A stretch of DNA of 64,000 bases from Undaria pinnatifida (Eukaryota > Sar > Phaeophyceae > Laminariales > Alariaceae). The stretch spans positions 7,712,915 to 7,776,914 of the forward strand of contig JABAKD010000020.1 of NCBI GenBank assembly GCA_012845835.1, written 5' to 3'. This document shows, piece by piece, positions 10,651-20,400 of this stretch. Under the pieces are notes generated by a model. It had not been told where the DNA came from. It did no database searches and saw nothing but the letters and a program-made list of their open reading frames with translations. Each line of letters opens with the position of its first letter. Position 1 is the stretch's first letter. The position numbers and the translations under genes are program-made.

Positions 10651-11269
10651 GACGGCGCGTCGCTTTTTCACGCGAACTTGTTCATCCCCCCTTCTCTCTG
10701 ACCAGGCTGTGGCGGTCGGTTTGAGGTGTGGGACGGCCGACCCTCAAACACTTTTTCTGACCACGAGGTGGCCGTCGGTTTGAGGTGTCGGCAGGCCAAC
10801 ACTAAAACACCGAGGTATTTTGCGAGGCTCGATCCGGTGTTTGCTCGCGATAGCAGCACGCGCTCTGTCTTTTTTCCATCAAGGAGAAATCGACAAGACT
10901 AGCTACCTCGTATCCTTTCTCCAAGAGGCATAACGGAAGAGAGCCTTCTCGGGGAAAACATTATTCCCACCTGCCCAAGCCCCGCTCCCGAAGACGCCCA
11001 CAGGGTCTACGGGCCCTGCTTCGTCGTTTTACACGCTAACCCATGTATTTAAGGCTACGTCTGCTCCAGTGGTACAGGAAAAAAAAACGACACTGCGCGA
11101 CGGGCCAGTGGTTACGCCACGGCCTTCGGCCTGATCAGCTGGACGCTATTCCCGTAAATTTGCGGAAGAATCGTGCCTTTCGTCAAGTAGAAACAGCTCA
11201 GAGCCCTGCCTCTTCGGGCGCACTTAGAGCAGTTATGACGCGATTATACGCCAAAGAGCGAAGAGGCGA
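10651..11269 (+). other. Unassigned internal sequence of copy B
   Basis: Short frames only. A near-duplicate pair around 10,703-10,735 and 10,765-10,800 (GTGGC-GTCGGTTTGAGGTGT) is visible. I looked here for RT motifs (an Asp-bearing motif A, or a Y/F-x-D-D box) in all three forward frames and found none. Confidence 0.4.
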
Positions 11270-11830
11270 CGACGCGAGAAACCGTGGGTTCGGACTCGCG
11301 TAATGCTCCCTAGGCCTGGTGTTCCTAAGGGGGACACTGCAGGCCCAAAGTGCCGAGGACTGGTGTTCCCAGAGGGAGACATTGAGATACCCAAATGCCC
11401 AACGAGGCTATCGACGATTTAGCGCTGTCAGTGTCGAACTCATTCTCGGGTGCAGTGAGGGCGGCTTCTTACGAGTTCCCGCCAGCGTGTGAGGAAGACC
11501 CGAGGTGAAACCGCGGGTTAGGACTCGCATCATGCTCCCGAAGCCTGGTGTTCCCGTACGGGGACACTACAGACCTAACGAGCCGAGAACTGGTGTTCCC
11601 AGAAGGGGACATTGCAGACCCCAATGTCCAGCGAGGTTACCGACAGGTTGGCACCGTCGGTGTTTGCTATTTTTCGGGCGCAGTTAGGGTGGATTTTTGC
11701 GTTTTTCCGTCAACGATCAAAGAATACCCGAGGCGAGAAACCACGGGTTCGGATTCGCGTCCTGCTCCCGAAGATTGGTGTTCCCAGACGGGGACATTGC
11801 AGGCCCAACTTCCAACACGGCTTTTAACCC
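11270..11830 (+). repeat. Three tandem units of about 229 bp before the NADAR domain
   Basis: The block AAACCNNGGGTT-GGA-TCGC, followed by TGCTCCC-AAG and TGGTGTTCC, begins near 11,279, 11,506 and 11,737, giving spacings of about 227 and 231 bp. Each unit also contains a second TGGTGTTCCCAGA-GG-GACATTG block. The third unit leads directly into the NADAR frame (CSRRLVFPDGDIAGP before NPPLEYSTDK). The units probably arose as coding repeats but are now out of frame with each other. Confidence 0.6.
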
Positions 11831-11843
11831 CCCTCTCGAATAC

Positions 11844-12321
11844 TCCACGGACAAAGTGGTGTTGTTCGGGCAGCCCCCATCCTATTCTTCACAGTGGTCC
11901 CCTTCGTCGTTTGTCGTGGACGACGTTCCATGTTCTTGCGTGGAGCAGTACATGATGGCGGAAAGGACCAGGGTTTTCCAAGAATATCGAGCAGTGTATT
12001 TCATAATTGCATCGTCTAGTCCAAGCACACGCAAGCGCATCGATCGAGGCGTGCGCAACTTTGATTTCGGTGTTGGGGACAGGGAGAAGCATAACGTCAT
12101 GTTATCTGGAATCTACGACAAATTCACGCAGAATCCAGCAATAACAAAATCACCTTTTGAGCTCTGACAACAAGCTTCATGCTGAAGCCGGCGCTCTGGA
12201 CCCAATTTGGGGCATTTGTTTCCGGGCGGGTGAGCCCAGGGCCAACCGTCCATGCCAGTGGAGAGGAAACCTTAGCTCAGTGAAACACTTTCTGCCGTTC
12301 GCGAACTATTCGCGACAGTGA
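11844..12321 (+). pseudogene. NADAR (YbiA/DUF1768-like) domain, frameshifted
   Basis: The frame 11,697-12,167 carries the N-terminal two thirds of a NADAR domain from about residue 50: KVVLFG, then SFVVDDVPCSCVEQYMMAER, RKRIDRGVRNFD and LSGIYDKFTQNPAI. The Glu of the VEQYMM motif (codon 11,943-11,945) is at the place of the conserved YbiA-family glutamate. A stop at 12,165 is bypassed by a shift of one base: the next frame (12,169-12,321) supplies the expected C-terminus, with NKLHAEAGALDPIWGI, FRAGEPRAN and QWRGN. NADAR proteins are linked to NAD/ADP-ribose metabolism and to reversal of guanine ADP-ribosylation. What such a domain does in a retroelement is unknown. The domain looks complete apart from the frameshift. 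Confidence 0.75.
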
Positions 12322-12975
12322 GACCGGGTCGGCGCACCCGGTCTCCCCTAGACGGTTCCGCACTTGCACTGCGAATGCAAGAACCAAGACGTCTCGTCCG
12401 CGCCGCGTCCGGGTTATTAACAGCGGCCAGCGCTCGCAATGTTTCCTCTTCGTAGTTTCCGACCTATTTCTCGGGCGCGTTGGCCGACTAAAAGCCGTGA
12501 AGGTGTAGAAATAGCTTCTAGCGTGGTCCTGCCCATTCGCCGTCAGAACACGGCCCCGGTTTCGTCGGGGGTACTGTCACGCTGGACGATGTTTTGTTCA
12601 ACATGAAAATCGCGTACGTCGATCGAGCAGCGTTCGACTCGGATAGGCACTGGACTCCTCTAGATTTGGGTACAGGCAGCATAGTTTGGGCTCCTAAACG
12701 CGTCCGAGGGTGCTGGGGGGAACAACGTTTTGCATATCCTCCGGCCACAAGGCACAGGAGAGCATTGACAAAGTGGGGACCCTCAATGCACGAGTCCAGC
12801 GGTAGCTCGAGTTCATCACCGCGTTCGATTGCACACGGGTACCGCAAAGGCAGTACCAACGGAGTCGCCGATTTTGCTGGCCCGCTTGCCAGAGCCTGCT
12901 ACGGAGTACCACTACAATGGCTTGACAAGCTTCAACTCCGTGGGGTTAACAAGAGCCACCCCCGTTGGAGATAGC
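12322..12975 (+). pseudogene. Segment shared with copy A 4.7-5.5 kb
   Basis: The longest sense frame is 12,594-12,974, with YVDRAAFDSDRHWTPLDLG, GSIVWAPKR, AYPPATRHRR and KWGPSMHESSGSSS. It opens after a conserved ACGCTGGACGATGTTTT block. Copy A preserves the same blocks in inverted orientation. No known domain is visible, and the conservation between the copies does not settle which frame is coding. Confidence 0.4.
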
Positions 12976-13013
12976 GGTATCTACCACGGATCGGCGAGCT
13001 GCGCGCTCCTTCC

Positions 13014-13440
13014 TTGCCGATCCCAGGGATCGATTTGGGTGGACTCGTGCCCCGCACCAAAAGCACTGCTTTGAGTATACTCGTGCCCCGCACCGAACGT
13101 ACTGCCTCGGGTGGACTCGTGCCCCTCGCCGAAAGCACTGCCTTGGGTGGGCTGGTGCCCCACACTGAACATGCTGCCTTGGGTACGCTCCTTCTCACCT
13201 CTACCGCGTTTCAAGATTTTCGCACACACGAGCCACGTGTAAGGATTGACGGCCTTTCTGCTCCCCAGGGGACATTCGTCGCTCGTGTTTCCGCCTCCGT
13301 CGCCACCATCGAAGGCTGTACCGGCCACCGGTCGATTTCGCCTGCCGCTGACACCGATTTCGCTTTGGTTTCTGCAATACCCATCGAGGGCGGCACGGTC
13401 TCCGCTGAAGCCCTGGCTGCAGCGACGCCCATTGAATAAC
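13014..13440 (+). pseudogene. 12-residue repeat region of copy B
   Basis: This 141-codon frame opens with four imperfect 12-residue repeats (36 bp each, LGGLVPRTKSTA type, about 13,035-13,180). LTSTAFQDF, APQGTFVARVSASVAT and an Ala-rich end follow. Copy A carries the same repeats and flank. Unit number and sequence differ between the copies, so the repeats have drifted. The role is unknown. Confidence 0.5.
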
Positions 13441-13492
13441 CGACTCCCATCAAGGAGCTATACCAGGAGACGGACTCCGCTGCGACCACCGG

Positions 13493-14159
13493 TTGGCACT
13501 CCAGCCCCTCCGTCGTCGCCGACGCGCCGACGAACAGCGACAGCAACGGGTAATGCATCCCCGCTGTAAATTATGGATTCGGGCCCGGCGGGACCACTCG
13601 GCCATCTTCCAGATGAGGTACAACCCCGCCGCGAGTCCCACGGCCGCGGCTGGCTCCCCCCGCCGCCGCGATCCCTGCTCTTGCCGACTCGCCGGTCCGC
13701 ACGGTGCCACTTCCGTTCGACCGCGACTACGCAGAGCTTATGGAAACTCCTCTCCTACGGCTCACGCCTTCTCCTGGTGACACGCCGACTACAACTACAA
13801 GGTCGGATGCTCTCGGCGACGTTGCTGAATTGCGATTCGCTGATCCCGCCCGCGTTATCCGCATGCCGATTGGAAGCGAAAGCAGCACGCTGAGCCGACG
13901 TGCCATGCCACGATACGTTACATCTCTATCGGCCGGCCGTCGGCCCTGCCGCCCGACGTTTTTGGCGTGCTACCCCTCGCACAAGCGTCCTTACCTCTCG
14001 GATATCCAGGAGCTGGCGGGTAAGGGTCGACTACATACAACCGACGACGACATCGCCCTGCTCGTCCGTAACCCGACACTGCCGCCAACAAGGTCTGGCG
14101 AACCCAACTCTGTGGGGCGAGCAGCCTGCTTGCTAAACGACGAGCCGGTTCGCATCTAG
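13493..14159 (+). pseudogene. Pre-integrase region of copy B
   Basis: A 151-codon frame (13,704-14,159) contains PLPFDRDYAELMETPLLRL, VAELRFADPARV, SLSAGRRP, CYPSHKRPYLSDIQELAGKG and LHTTDDDIALL, and ends just before the integrase zinc finger. It aligns with copy A 3,427-3,900. In Ty3-type polyproteins this is where the RNase H to integrase linker lies, but no RNase H residues are identifiable. An overlapping frame (13,493-13,780) covers the Arg-rich upstream part. Confidence 0.5.
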
Positions 14160-14173
14160 ACCCCCCTCTGCTC

Positions 14174-14400
14174 ATGCGCCTTTGGATCATACAAGCTTGT
14201 CACTCGACGGCCTCTTGTCACCTTGGCACCACGCGCACATTGCTCATGCTGGAGCGGTTTTATTGGTGGATTATCGCGAATGTGTGCACCCGGTGGTGGA
14301 TTCGCCACTGCATGGAGTGCCAAGCGCGGAAACCCCCACGGCTGACCGTCCGCTGGCTAATCATCTCAATTCCTCTACCGGAAAGTCTAGGTGTTGCCTC
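14174..14400 (+). pseudogene. Integrase N-terminal H2C2 zinc finger
   Basis: The frame starting at 14,174 contains H-x5-H-x29-C-x2-C (codons from 14,201 to 14,320: ACHSTASCHLG, LERFYWW, RHCMECQARK). This is the HHCC domain of retroelement integrases, which promotes multimerisation and DNA binding. After IISIPLPESLGVA (about 14,365-14,400) the frame is lost and the core continues in another frame. Relative to the family, the stretch holding the first catalytic Asp is missing at this shift. Confidence 0.75.
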
Positions 14401-14785
14401 CTCCCGGTTACACCAAAAGGCAAAACCTACACCCTGCTGTTCACCAATCGCTTCAGTGGTTGGGCCGACATGATCCCTGTCACTGCCGCTGAGTTCACCG
14501 CGGAGGACACAGTCAATATCCTGGTGAACCAATACATTCCCTTGTGGGGATGCCCTCGCACCTTACTCTCGGACAACGGCCTGCAGTTCTGCTCCAAGCT
14601 TTCACAAGCTACATATCAGCTGTTGGGCGCGCGCAAGCTTGCTACAAACTCCTATCATCCCAACCGTAACGCGGGCGTTGAGAGGGTAAACCACACTATA
14701 GCCCAAACGCTGGCTATGGTCGTCAACGAGCGACAAAACGATTGGAACTTGCACTTGCCCCACATCGAATTCGCTTACAAAATTC
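14398..14785 (+). pseudogene. Integrase catalytic core missing its first Asp
   Basis: The core reads LLPVTPKGKTYTLLFTNRF, GWADMIPVTAAEFTAEDT, YIPLWGCPRTLLSDNGLQF, YHPNRNAGVERVNHTIAQ and LPHIEFAYK. The second Asp (SDNG, codon 14,572) and the Glu (GVERV, codon 14,680) are separated by exactly 35 residues, the D-x35-E spacing of retroviral and Ty3-type integrases. The first Asp normally sits in a short VD-GPLP-like segment just before LPVTP. Here GVA is followed directly by LLPVTP, so that segment appears deleted, which also explains the frame change at about 14,398. The protein would be inactive. Confidence 0.8.
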
Positions 14786-15301
14786 CGTCAGCGCGGCGAC
14801 GGGTCTGGTGTCCAACGAGGTCCCCATGGGGGGACTCCCACGGCTTCTCCGGACGGGTTTCGACTGCACTGGCGTCATGGAAAAGCAGAGTCTGGCCCGT
14901 GACCACCTGGCCTATGGCGACTTGGCCATCGACCGACAAAAGCGCGCGAACGACATTGTCCGCGCACACTGCGCCCTCACCGTTTTTCGTGTTAACCGCA
15001 GAACTCCGCCCTCGCCGACGCGCTGCGTCCAGCACTTAACTTCGCTACGGGTGGTTGGGCATGGGTGTACAATTCTGCCTCCACCATCCCCCAGGGTGTG
15101 AAGGCAAACACCGACGCCAAGTTACTCGAGACCAAACACGCGCTTAACTGGACGGGCCGGTACAAGACCCTGGCAGTCGGTCTCTGCTCCGCCGCCGAGA
15201 CCCCGGACGGTTCGCCGCTCGGTAGCAACCTCCTCTATTTGGATGTCCTTTCCAATCTGCCCGGTTCGGACGCTCGTCAGCGTGTGGCCATCGAGCGCTG
15301 A
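14785..15301 (+). pseudogene. Integrase C-terminal part with GPY-like motif
   Basis: After FAYK the coding frame shifts to 14,742-15,101 (NSVSAATGLVSNEVPMGGLP, QSLARDHLAYGDLA, DRQKRANDIVRAHCAL), then to 15,065-15,301. The last contains ALNWTGRYKTLAVG, matching the GPY/F module of gypsy integrases with Pro changed to Arg, and NLLYLDVLSNLPG up to a stop. GPY/F modules contribute to multimerisation and target interaction. At least two frameshifts separate this from the core. Confidence 0.65.
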
Positions 15302-15334
15302 AAACCCTGCACCAACCCCCACGACAGCAGGGAC

Positions 15335-15926
15335 TTGCCTAAATACCTACAGGCGGGGCTGAAGAAGTACGTGCTCAACATTTTTTCCGAGATGTCCACG
15401 CCGTACCACGTCACTCAAGACGACGTTTCGACCCCCCTCCGAGGTGGAGTAGATCAACGGTCATCAGTCGGTACGGGGGCGAGGTGGCGTCATCGCGGTG
15501 ATATACAAGACACATCGGACGGGACTCTCCGAACCCTCTTGGGAGCGGGAAATGGGCTTCCACCTCTCCCGCTCCCACATCTTGCCTTGTTGGGTCGGAA
15601 CCCCGGACCAGCACCGCCAAACCAACCACCTCTACCGCCGAATGCGGATTGAGGCGGCACAGCGCGAGCTCTCCTGCAACAACGGGGAACGTTTCCTAGC
15701 GCCGGGCTACGCTTATGATCCCCGCGCCGATTGGCTCTGTCGCTACCACGACAAGGTACTTCCTAAGGGAGCCCACGTTTGGAACAAGGGAGACGATGGG
15801 TCATGGTGGCTAGGGAAATTCAGCGCGAGCACTACTGAGGACAAGGCTTACCTGGTCCGATTTCTGGACGACTCGGAACCGATTAAACTTCCTCTTCCCC
15901 CGGCGTGCTACATGACTTCGACGTGA
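15335..15926 (+). pseudogene. Chromodomain-like and Tudor-like C-terminus of copy B
   Basis: The first part (15,335-15,490) has PKYLQAGLKKYVLNIF and TPYHVTQDDVSTPL. After a frameshift, 15,498-15,926 begins IYKTHRTGLSEPSWEREM, which resembles the central strand and WE-E signature of chromodomains, then SHILPCWVG. Further on, RIEAAQRELS leads to PKGAHVWNKGDDGSWWLGKF and AYLVRFLDD, a Tudor/agenet-like pattern. Chromodomain tails on chromovirus integrases steer insertion to marked chromatin. Having both types of reader is inference from motifs only. Copy A keeps the second part. Confidence 0.55.
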
Positions 15927-17010
15927 GCCGTACGAGGATCTTGGTGCCTGCAAGTTCACATCGTTATTGCGTTTCCTCGAGGGTCCAACGCAACGTAGAT
16001 GAATCTCGAGGCGCGGCCGTGGCCAGTTAACGTTCAAGCCGCCACAGCTCTTCGATAGGTCTCCAAATTGTTGGGACTATTAGGTTTGAGTCTTTGTCTT
16101 TGAGTTGTTCGCGGTGTTCTGAGAGTCTTGGTCCGGTTTTAGGGTGGTTATTTATATTTTTCCGTTCCGCCCAACCCCCTGCTCAGTGCCGGGCCAGGGT
16201 TCGGGTAAAACGCCGCTATCTGAGGCGCAGGACTGTCTTTTTTTCTTCATTGTTCAATTTCGCCCTGCCGACGCCCTCCTCAGCCCAGAGCCGGGGGGCG
16301 ACCAGGGTACCCTGTTCGCGCGTAACGTGGTACAGAGCTATGTACGGGCCTGTGTGTCATGTTTTATTTTGTGTGTTTGTTGTATTTGTTTAACTTCGTG
16401 TTTTCGGCTAAACAAATTCCCCCCGTTGCGGGGCTGTAGGTGCGGCGACCTTCCATCCCGGGTATTTGTTGTTTCTCGGTCCAACCCCCCGCCATGCCTA
16501 TGGCCCGCGGGAAGTTTTCGCTTGATTTCTTCCTTGTGTTAGCGCCCGTGTTCCCCTCCATATCGACGAGGGCTCGCCTCGCCATAGCACCTATTCTTGG
16601 TTGGTTTGCCGTAGAGTCTTTTCTGCCCCCCCCGTGCCACACTGGCGATATGCGGCAGGTTCTAGAGCCTTTTCTGCCCCCCCCCCGCCACGCCGGCAGT
16701 ACAAGGCAGGTTTTTTTTGGGTCGCTTTTGCCTTGTTATAGGGTCTGCGTTTCCTTCCACTGCTTTTCTTCGCGTGTTCCTGACTCCATAGCCAGGTTTT
16801 GCCTTGTTATAGGGTCTGCGTTTCCTTCCACTGCTTTTCTTCGCGTGTTCCTGACTCCATAGCCAGGTTCCTGGATCCATAGTCAGACCGTTAAAGGTGT
16901 GAGAGTGGGTTTTGAGGAGCCGCATCTTCGACTCATGGTCTAGTTTGTAGTACCGGAGTTTCCCCGAATCTCCCATATTTCTGCATATGCGGCTCATCAG
17001 GGTGAGCTAG
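15927..17010 (+). repeat. 3' UTR of copy B with two small tandem duplications
   Basis: The segment 16,080-16,330 matches copy A 2,590-2,880 and 16,905-16,968 matches copy A 2,090-2,135. A unit of about 51 bp (AGAG-CTTTTCTGCCCCC and on) is duplicated at 16,613 and 16,664. A 71-bp unit (CCTTGTTATAGGGTCTGCG and on) is duplicated almost exactly at 16,731 and 16,802. The block 16,905-17,017 also matches the inverted block near 63.2 kb. Confidence 0.6.
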
Positions 17011-17279
17011 TGTTAAGATACGGCCTTAAAAGGCCTGTAATTATCCGAATTGAGAAAATTTGAATGGGTTTCGTATGATAAGGTTGGCTCTTTATATTCG
17101 GAATAGTCAGGAAATAGATCGGAGTCACGTGCCCCGGGTCTCAGAAGCCATGCGGGGCTCTTGTGGAATCGAATAAAGCTACGTCTTTGCGAAGACTAAG
17201 AATGTGAGTTCTCTTCGAGGACCTGCTCAATTAGCAGACCTGCAGGGGACAATCTGTGTCCCCGACCAACATTCTTACA
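17011..17279 (+). mobile_element. Possible LTR-like segment
   Basis: The segment begins TGTTAAGAT and ends ATTCTTACA, imperfect short inverted ends of the TG...CA type. It carries AATAAA at about 17,173 and follows the 3' UTR of copy B. The length of 269 bp is plausible for a short LTR. Against this, no second copy is found at the 5' end of copy B, there is no clear polypurine tract before it, and no target duplication is seen. Confidence 0.25.
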
Positions 17280-18655
17280 TAACCTCAACAACCGGAAGCC
17301 TCCTCCCCCTTTCCGAATAAATCAAAACAACGGAAGAAGAAGGAATTAATGCCCCCTTCCTTCCCTTCCTCCTCACCCCCCACCCCCCCCCCCCTCGCCC
17401 TTTAGTCCTCCTGCTCGTGAAGCAATCGGGTGGGTTGGTGGGAGATTGCGATTGGTGTTGCTTCGTTCGGCCTCTCTACCCCTTATGCTCCTGCCGTCGA
17501 TCTTCTCCCTGTTGCTACTGCTGCTGCTCCTGTCTCTGCTGCGTGGGTAATTCTTCCTTCTATGGTCCATGGAGGATACATTATTTAATTTCCCTAACAC
17601 CAATGTGCACTTTGCTTAGGGTGGAAGTGGGTGATCTGACATCCGAAAGTACCTCTAAATAGCTAATCTCCAAGCATTCATCCCTGAGTGTAATCCATTT
17701 TTAGTTCGAGTGAAATTTACCTTTTTATCGGAGGGGAGTCTTCTACTTGGTAAACCCACAGTAATTTCAGAAATTTGGCGGATACGTTTTCACGGGGATC
17801 ACCATCCACCGATCATCTACCAGTCAGCTCGTATCGGCCTCCGTAACCATATTACAGGGAATGGTCCCTAGACACCCCCTGGCATGCATCATTTGCGCCG
17901 CGTTTAGAGTGTAGCTCCGCTCTCCAGACGAGTACTTGTGCTCTTGCTGCTGCTTCTCCTGCTGCTGCCACTTTGCTGAAGTCTGCCGCTCCCTACTGCA
18001 ACAGCTGCCTGCTATTGTTGTGCCGCTGTGTTGATGTAGCTTTTAGATAGAAGGGAAATGCGAGCTTCCCATTCGCTGGGAGCTGTCGGCGACGACCCGG
18101 CTGCTGCTGCTATTGCTGCTACTGCTGCTGCTGTGCCCGGCCTTGCTGCAGTTTCTTGATACTATACAAACAGCTGTGCCTTGGCTGGTCGGCGGTTCAC
18201 GGCACAGCTCTTAGGAAGCTTTCAGGAAGTGACAGCCAGCACAAACGTGAGCCCTGCGTGCAAGAGTTGTGCTCGTACCTCTCTCTGGCTCTGGCTTTCG
18301 CCGTAAGCGTGTCATGTTCGTTGCTCGTTACCTACTAATACTTAGTACCAGGTGCAGAATATCATTTTGGACGGAAGTATAAAGCTTGAATCAACTTGAT
18401 ATACGTAATATGACGGTCGCTACATTTCCGTTCGGAGAGGCACTGTTCTAATACCTGTGGACACCTGGGTTACACTAAGAAACGGGGTGCTGCATTAAGA
18501 AAGCCAGGATGAGGTGCCTACAGGAAGACATGAAGTTCGGGGGCTGCTATACTGGATTTAGAATGAGAGCGCACTCTCACTAACCCTAAGAAGAAATCCA
18601 TCAGCAGCTATAATTACTGTTTCTCGTTAAGCATATACGAGTACTGTACTGTTTT
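17280..18655. repeat. Low-complexity stretch with C tract and CTG repeats
   Basis: No gene is supported. A C-rich run lies at about 17,377-17,395. Interrupted CTG/TGC trinucleotide stretches occur near 17,505-17,540, 17,945-18,010 and 18,098-18,150. The frames over them give only low-complexity Cys, Ala or Leu runs. The rest is unassigned. Confidence 0.5.
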
Positions 18656-18693
18656 GGGGTTAGGGCTAGGTTTAGGGCTAGGGCTAGGGTTAG
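18656..18693 (+). repeat. Interstitial telomere-like hexamer tract
   Basis: About six consecutive hexamers of the GGGTTA, GGGCTA and GGTTTA types read in register. This is the TTAGGG family with CTAGGG variants. It is short and imperfect and lies far from any chromosome end in this window, so it is best seen as an interstitial relic from repair, fusion or insertion. Confidence 0.6.
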
Positions 18694-18769
18694 CAATATA
18701 GTACAAGAATAAAGCAACGAGCACTGTAAGAAACCATGGCTGAAACGTTAGAAACAACAAATGTATCGG

Positions 18770-19088
18770 CCTGGTAGCCTGGGTTTCTTATTTCTCATTT
18801 CTAACAATCAGGTAATGTATCGGCCATGGTTCCCGTACAAGATTAAACGAGGAAAGAAACGGCCATCGTTTCGTATTTTTAGGCCACATCTCGGCCACGG
18901 TTCCCATAGTTGTATCAGAAACAATGAATGAGAAACCCAGGCTGCCAGGCTGATATATTAGTTACGTAAAAATAAGAAACCGAGCACTACAAGAAACCCA
19001 TCAGGCTGAGATATTTCCCGGGAAACAAGTGATTCCAAGCACTACGAGAACCCCATCAGGCTGAGATAATTCCAGGGAAGCAAGTGCT
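18770..19088. repeat. Inverted repeat and 55-bp tandem duplication
   Basis: GCCTGG-AGCCTGGGTTTCT at about 18,770 is repeated in inverted form near 18,926-18,950. Just downstream, the block GAGCACTAC-AGAA-CCCATCAGGCTGAGATA occurs twice, at about 18,980 and 19,035. The whole may be a small foldback element with a duplicated end. No coding sense is seen. Confidence 0.5.
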
Positions 19089-20210
19089 TCGACAGTTGTT
19101 TGCTGATTCTCGCATCCATACAGCATCGGCCCCTCACAGCAAACCCGAAATCCTGCTTAAGGCTAACAGCTTTATGCCGGCAGAGCAAGGAAGCGCAATT
19201 TCATGTTTTGAAGTTTCGTATTTTCGTCGCCAAAAACTCTTACGTCGCCGAGAATTCCAGTTTCTTCGTGGACGCGGTGTCCCCGGGCGAGGCCACCCAG
19301 CGGAAGGCGGGAAATTTCATAAATAAGTGGCCGCGCGTCGCAGGCTGTAGTCAATCTTATGTTGTTGTAAGTTCCAATCTATTTAAAGGTTTCTTCACTA
19401 GTGTTGTTCAATGAGAGGGGCAATCCTGCATTTCATTTGTTTCTGCTACAGTAGTAGTGCAGTAGCAATAGTATCAGCAGTATCAGAAGTAGTAGTGAGA
19501 GACCACGCACGCACGCCGGTGTGTATGTTGGGCTGACTACTTTTGCGCGGTAACAGTGAAGGCGCGCTGAATATATATTGTATTCTGGCGGCGATATCTA
19601 CGTGATTCTTGGGTACAGTGGATGGTGCTAAACGACACAAATATGTACACGGTGGCGGCGATGTTCAGACGTGGCCCGCATTTTAGAAATTCACTGTAGT
19701 CTGCTATACATATAACGGGCATCTGCACTTAGAACGCAGGTAGAATATTTTGCTCGCATCCACCTCTCCCTGCTTTCTTCTCCCCTCCCCCCCCCACAAC
19801 ACACGCACTCCCCTCCCCCGCGGCCCAACCTAAAATCGAAACCCACCAGAAAAATAACCACTGCCCCACGGGGTGTTATCACCTCTTTACCTTTCGAGCC
19901 ATCTATGCAGTAGGTCTAATTCATTAATAAAGTCTTCAAGTTCAAATTCACCTGCCCCCCGCCCTCTCATTCACCGCCACCCCCACCATGGCCTAGACAT
20001 AGCATCAAGCATACAGTAAACTCCTATACATTAATGCGCCCGAAAACTGTTGGAACCCCCCCCCGTCCCCCGTCCCTGAACCCCCCCCCCTTTCCCCCCC
20101 CCCGATTATACGACTTACTGGACATACATGATAAAGTGGTATATTCCACAGCCAGCCGTTAGTGTTTTCCCTCCCAAAAACGGGTTTTCAGTTTCCGTGC
20201 ACAGATTGAT
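19089..20210. other. Intergenic stretch with C-rich tracts
   Basis: Frames of 80-104 codons near 19,084-19,414 show no domain and I do not count them as genes. C runs occur at 19,785-19,797 and 20,058-20,103. No RNA gene was recognised. Confidence 0.4.
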
Positions 20211-20214
20211 TACC

Positions 20215-20400
20215 ATCACCCTGTTGACCGTGGTGCAGCCTAATTGTAACGGGATCCGCCGCCTACATCTTTAATGAAGACGCACACACCCAGTAATACA
20301 CGCAATCGGAGTATCTCACACACAGCTTGCAAATATGAACTTCCACGAAATCTTCGAGCTCATAAAGGAAGTGTATTTCAACATTTTAAGAGTATATTTA
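20215..20400 (+). repeat. Dispersed repeat family D, copy 1
   Basis: CTGTTGACC, then ACACCCAGTAATAC-CGCAATCGGAGTATC and CTTGCAAA-ATGA, followed by ACGAAATC-TCGA-CTCA, matches two further copies near 53.48 and 53.85-54.05 kb in the same orientation. The three share both order and spacing. The family is unknown; copy 1 lies shortly before the 204-bp array. Confidence 0.6.

Larger units (their letters stand above)
7330..17010 (+). mobile_element. Chromo-integrase retroelement, copy B, with NADAR domain
   Basis: The element reads on the plus strand as leader, gag-like region with zinc knuckle, 18-residue repeats, three units of about 229 bp, a NADAR domain, 12-residue repeats, a pre-integrase region, H2C2 zinc finger, D-x35-E integrase core, GPY-like motif, chromodomain-like and Tudor-like segments, and a 3' UTR. 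Every coding block is cut by frameshifts or stops. The integrase order and the chromodomain-like tail place it near Ty3/gypsy chromoviruses. I could not find RT or RNase H motifs, so it may be non-autonomous or decayed. The right limit is 17,010 or 17,279. Confidence 0.7.
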
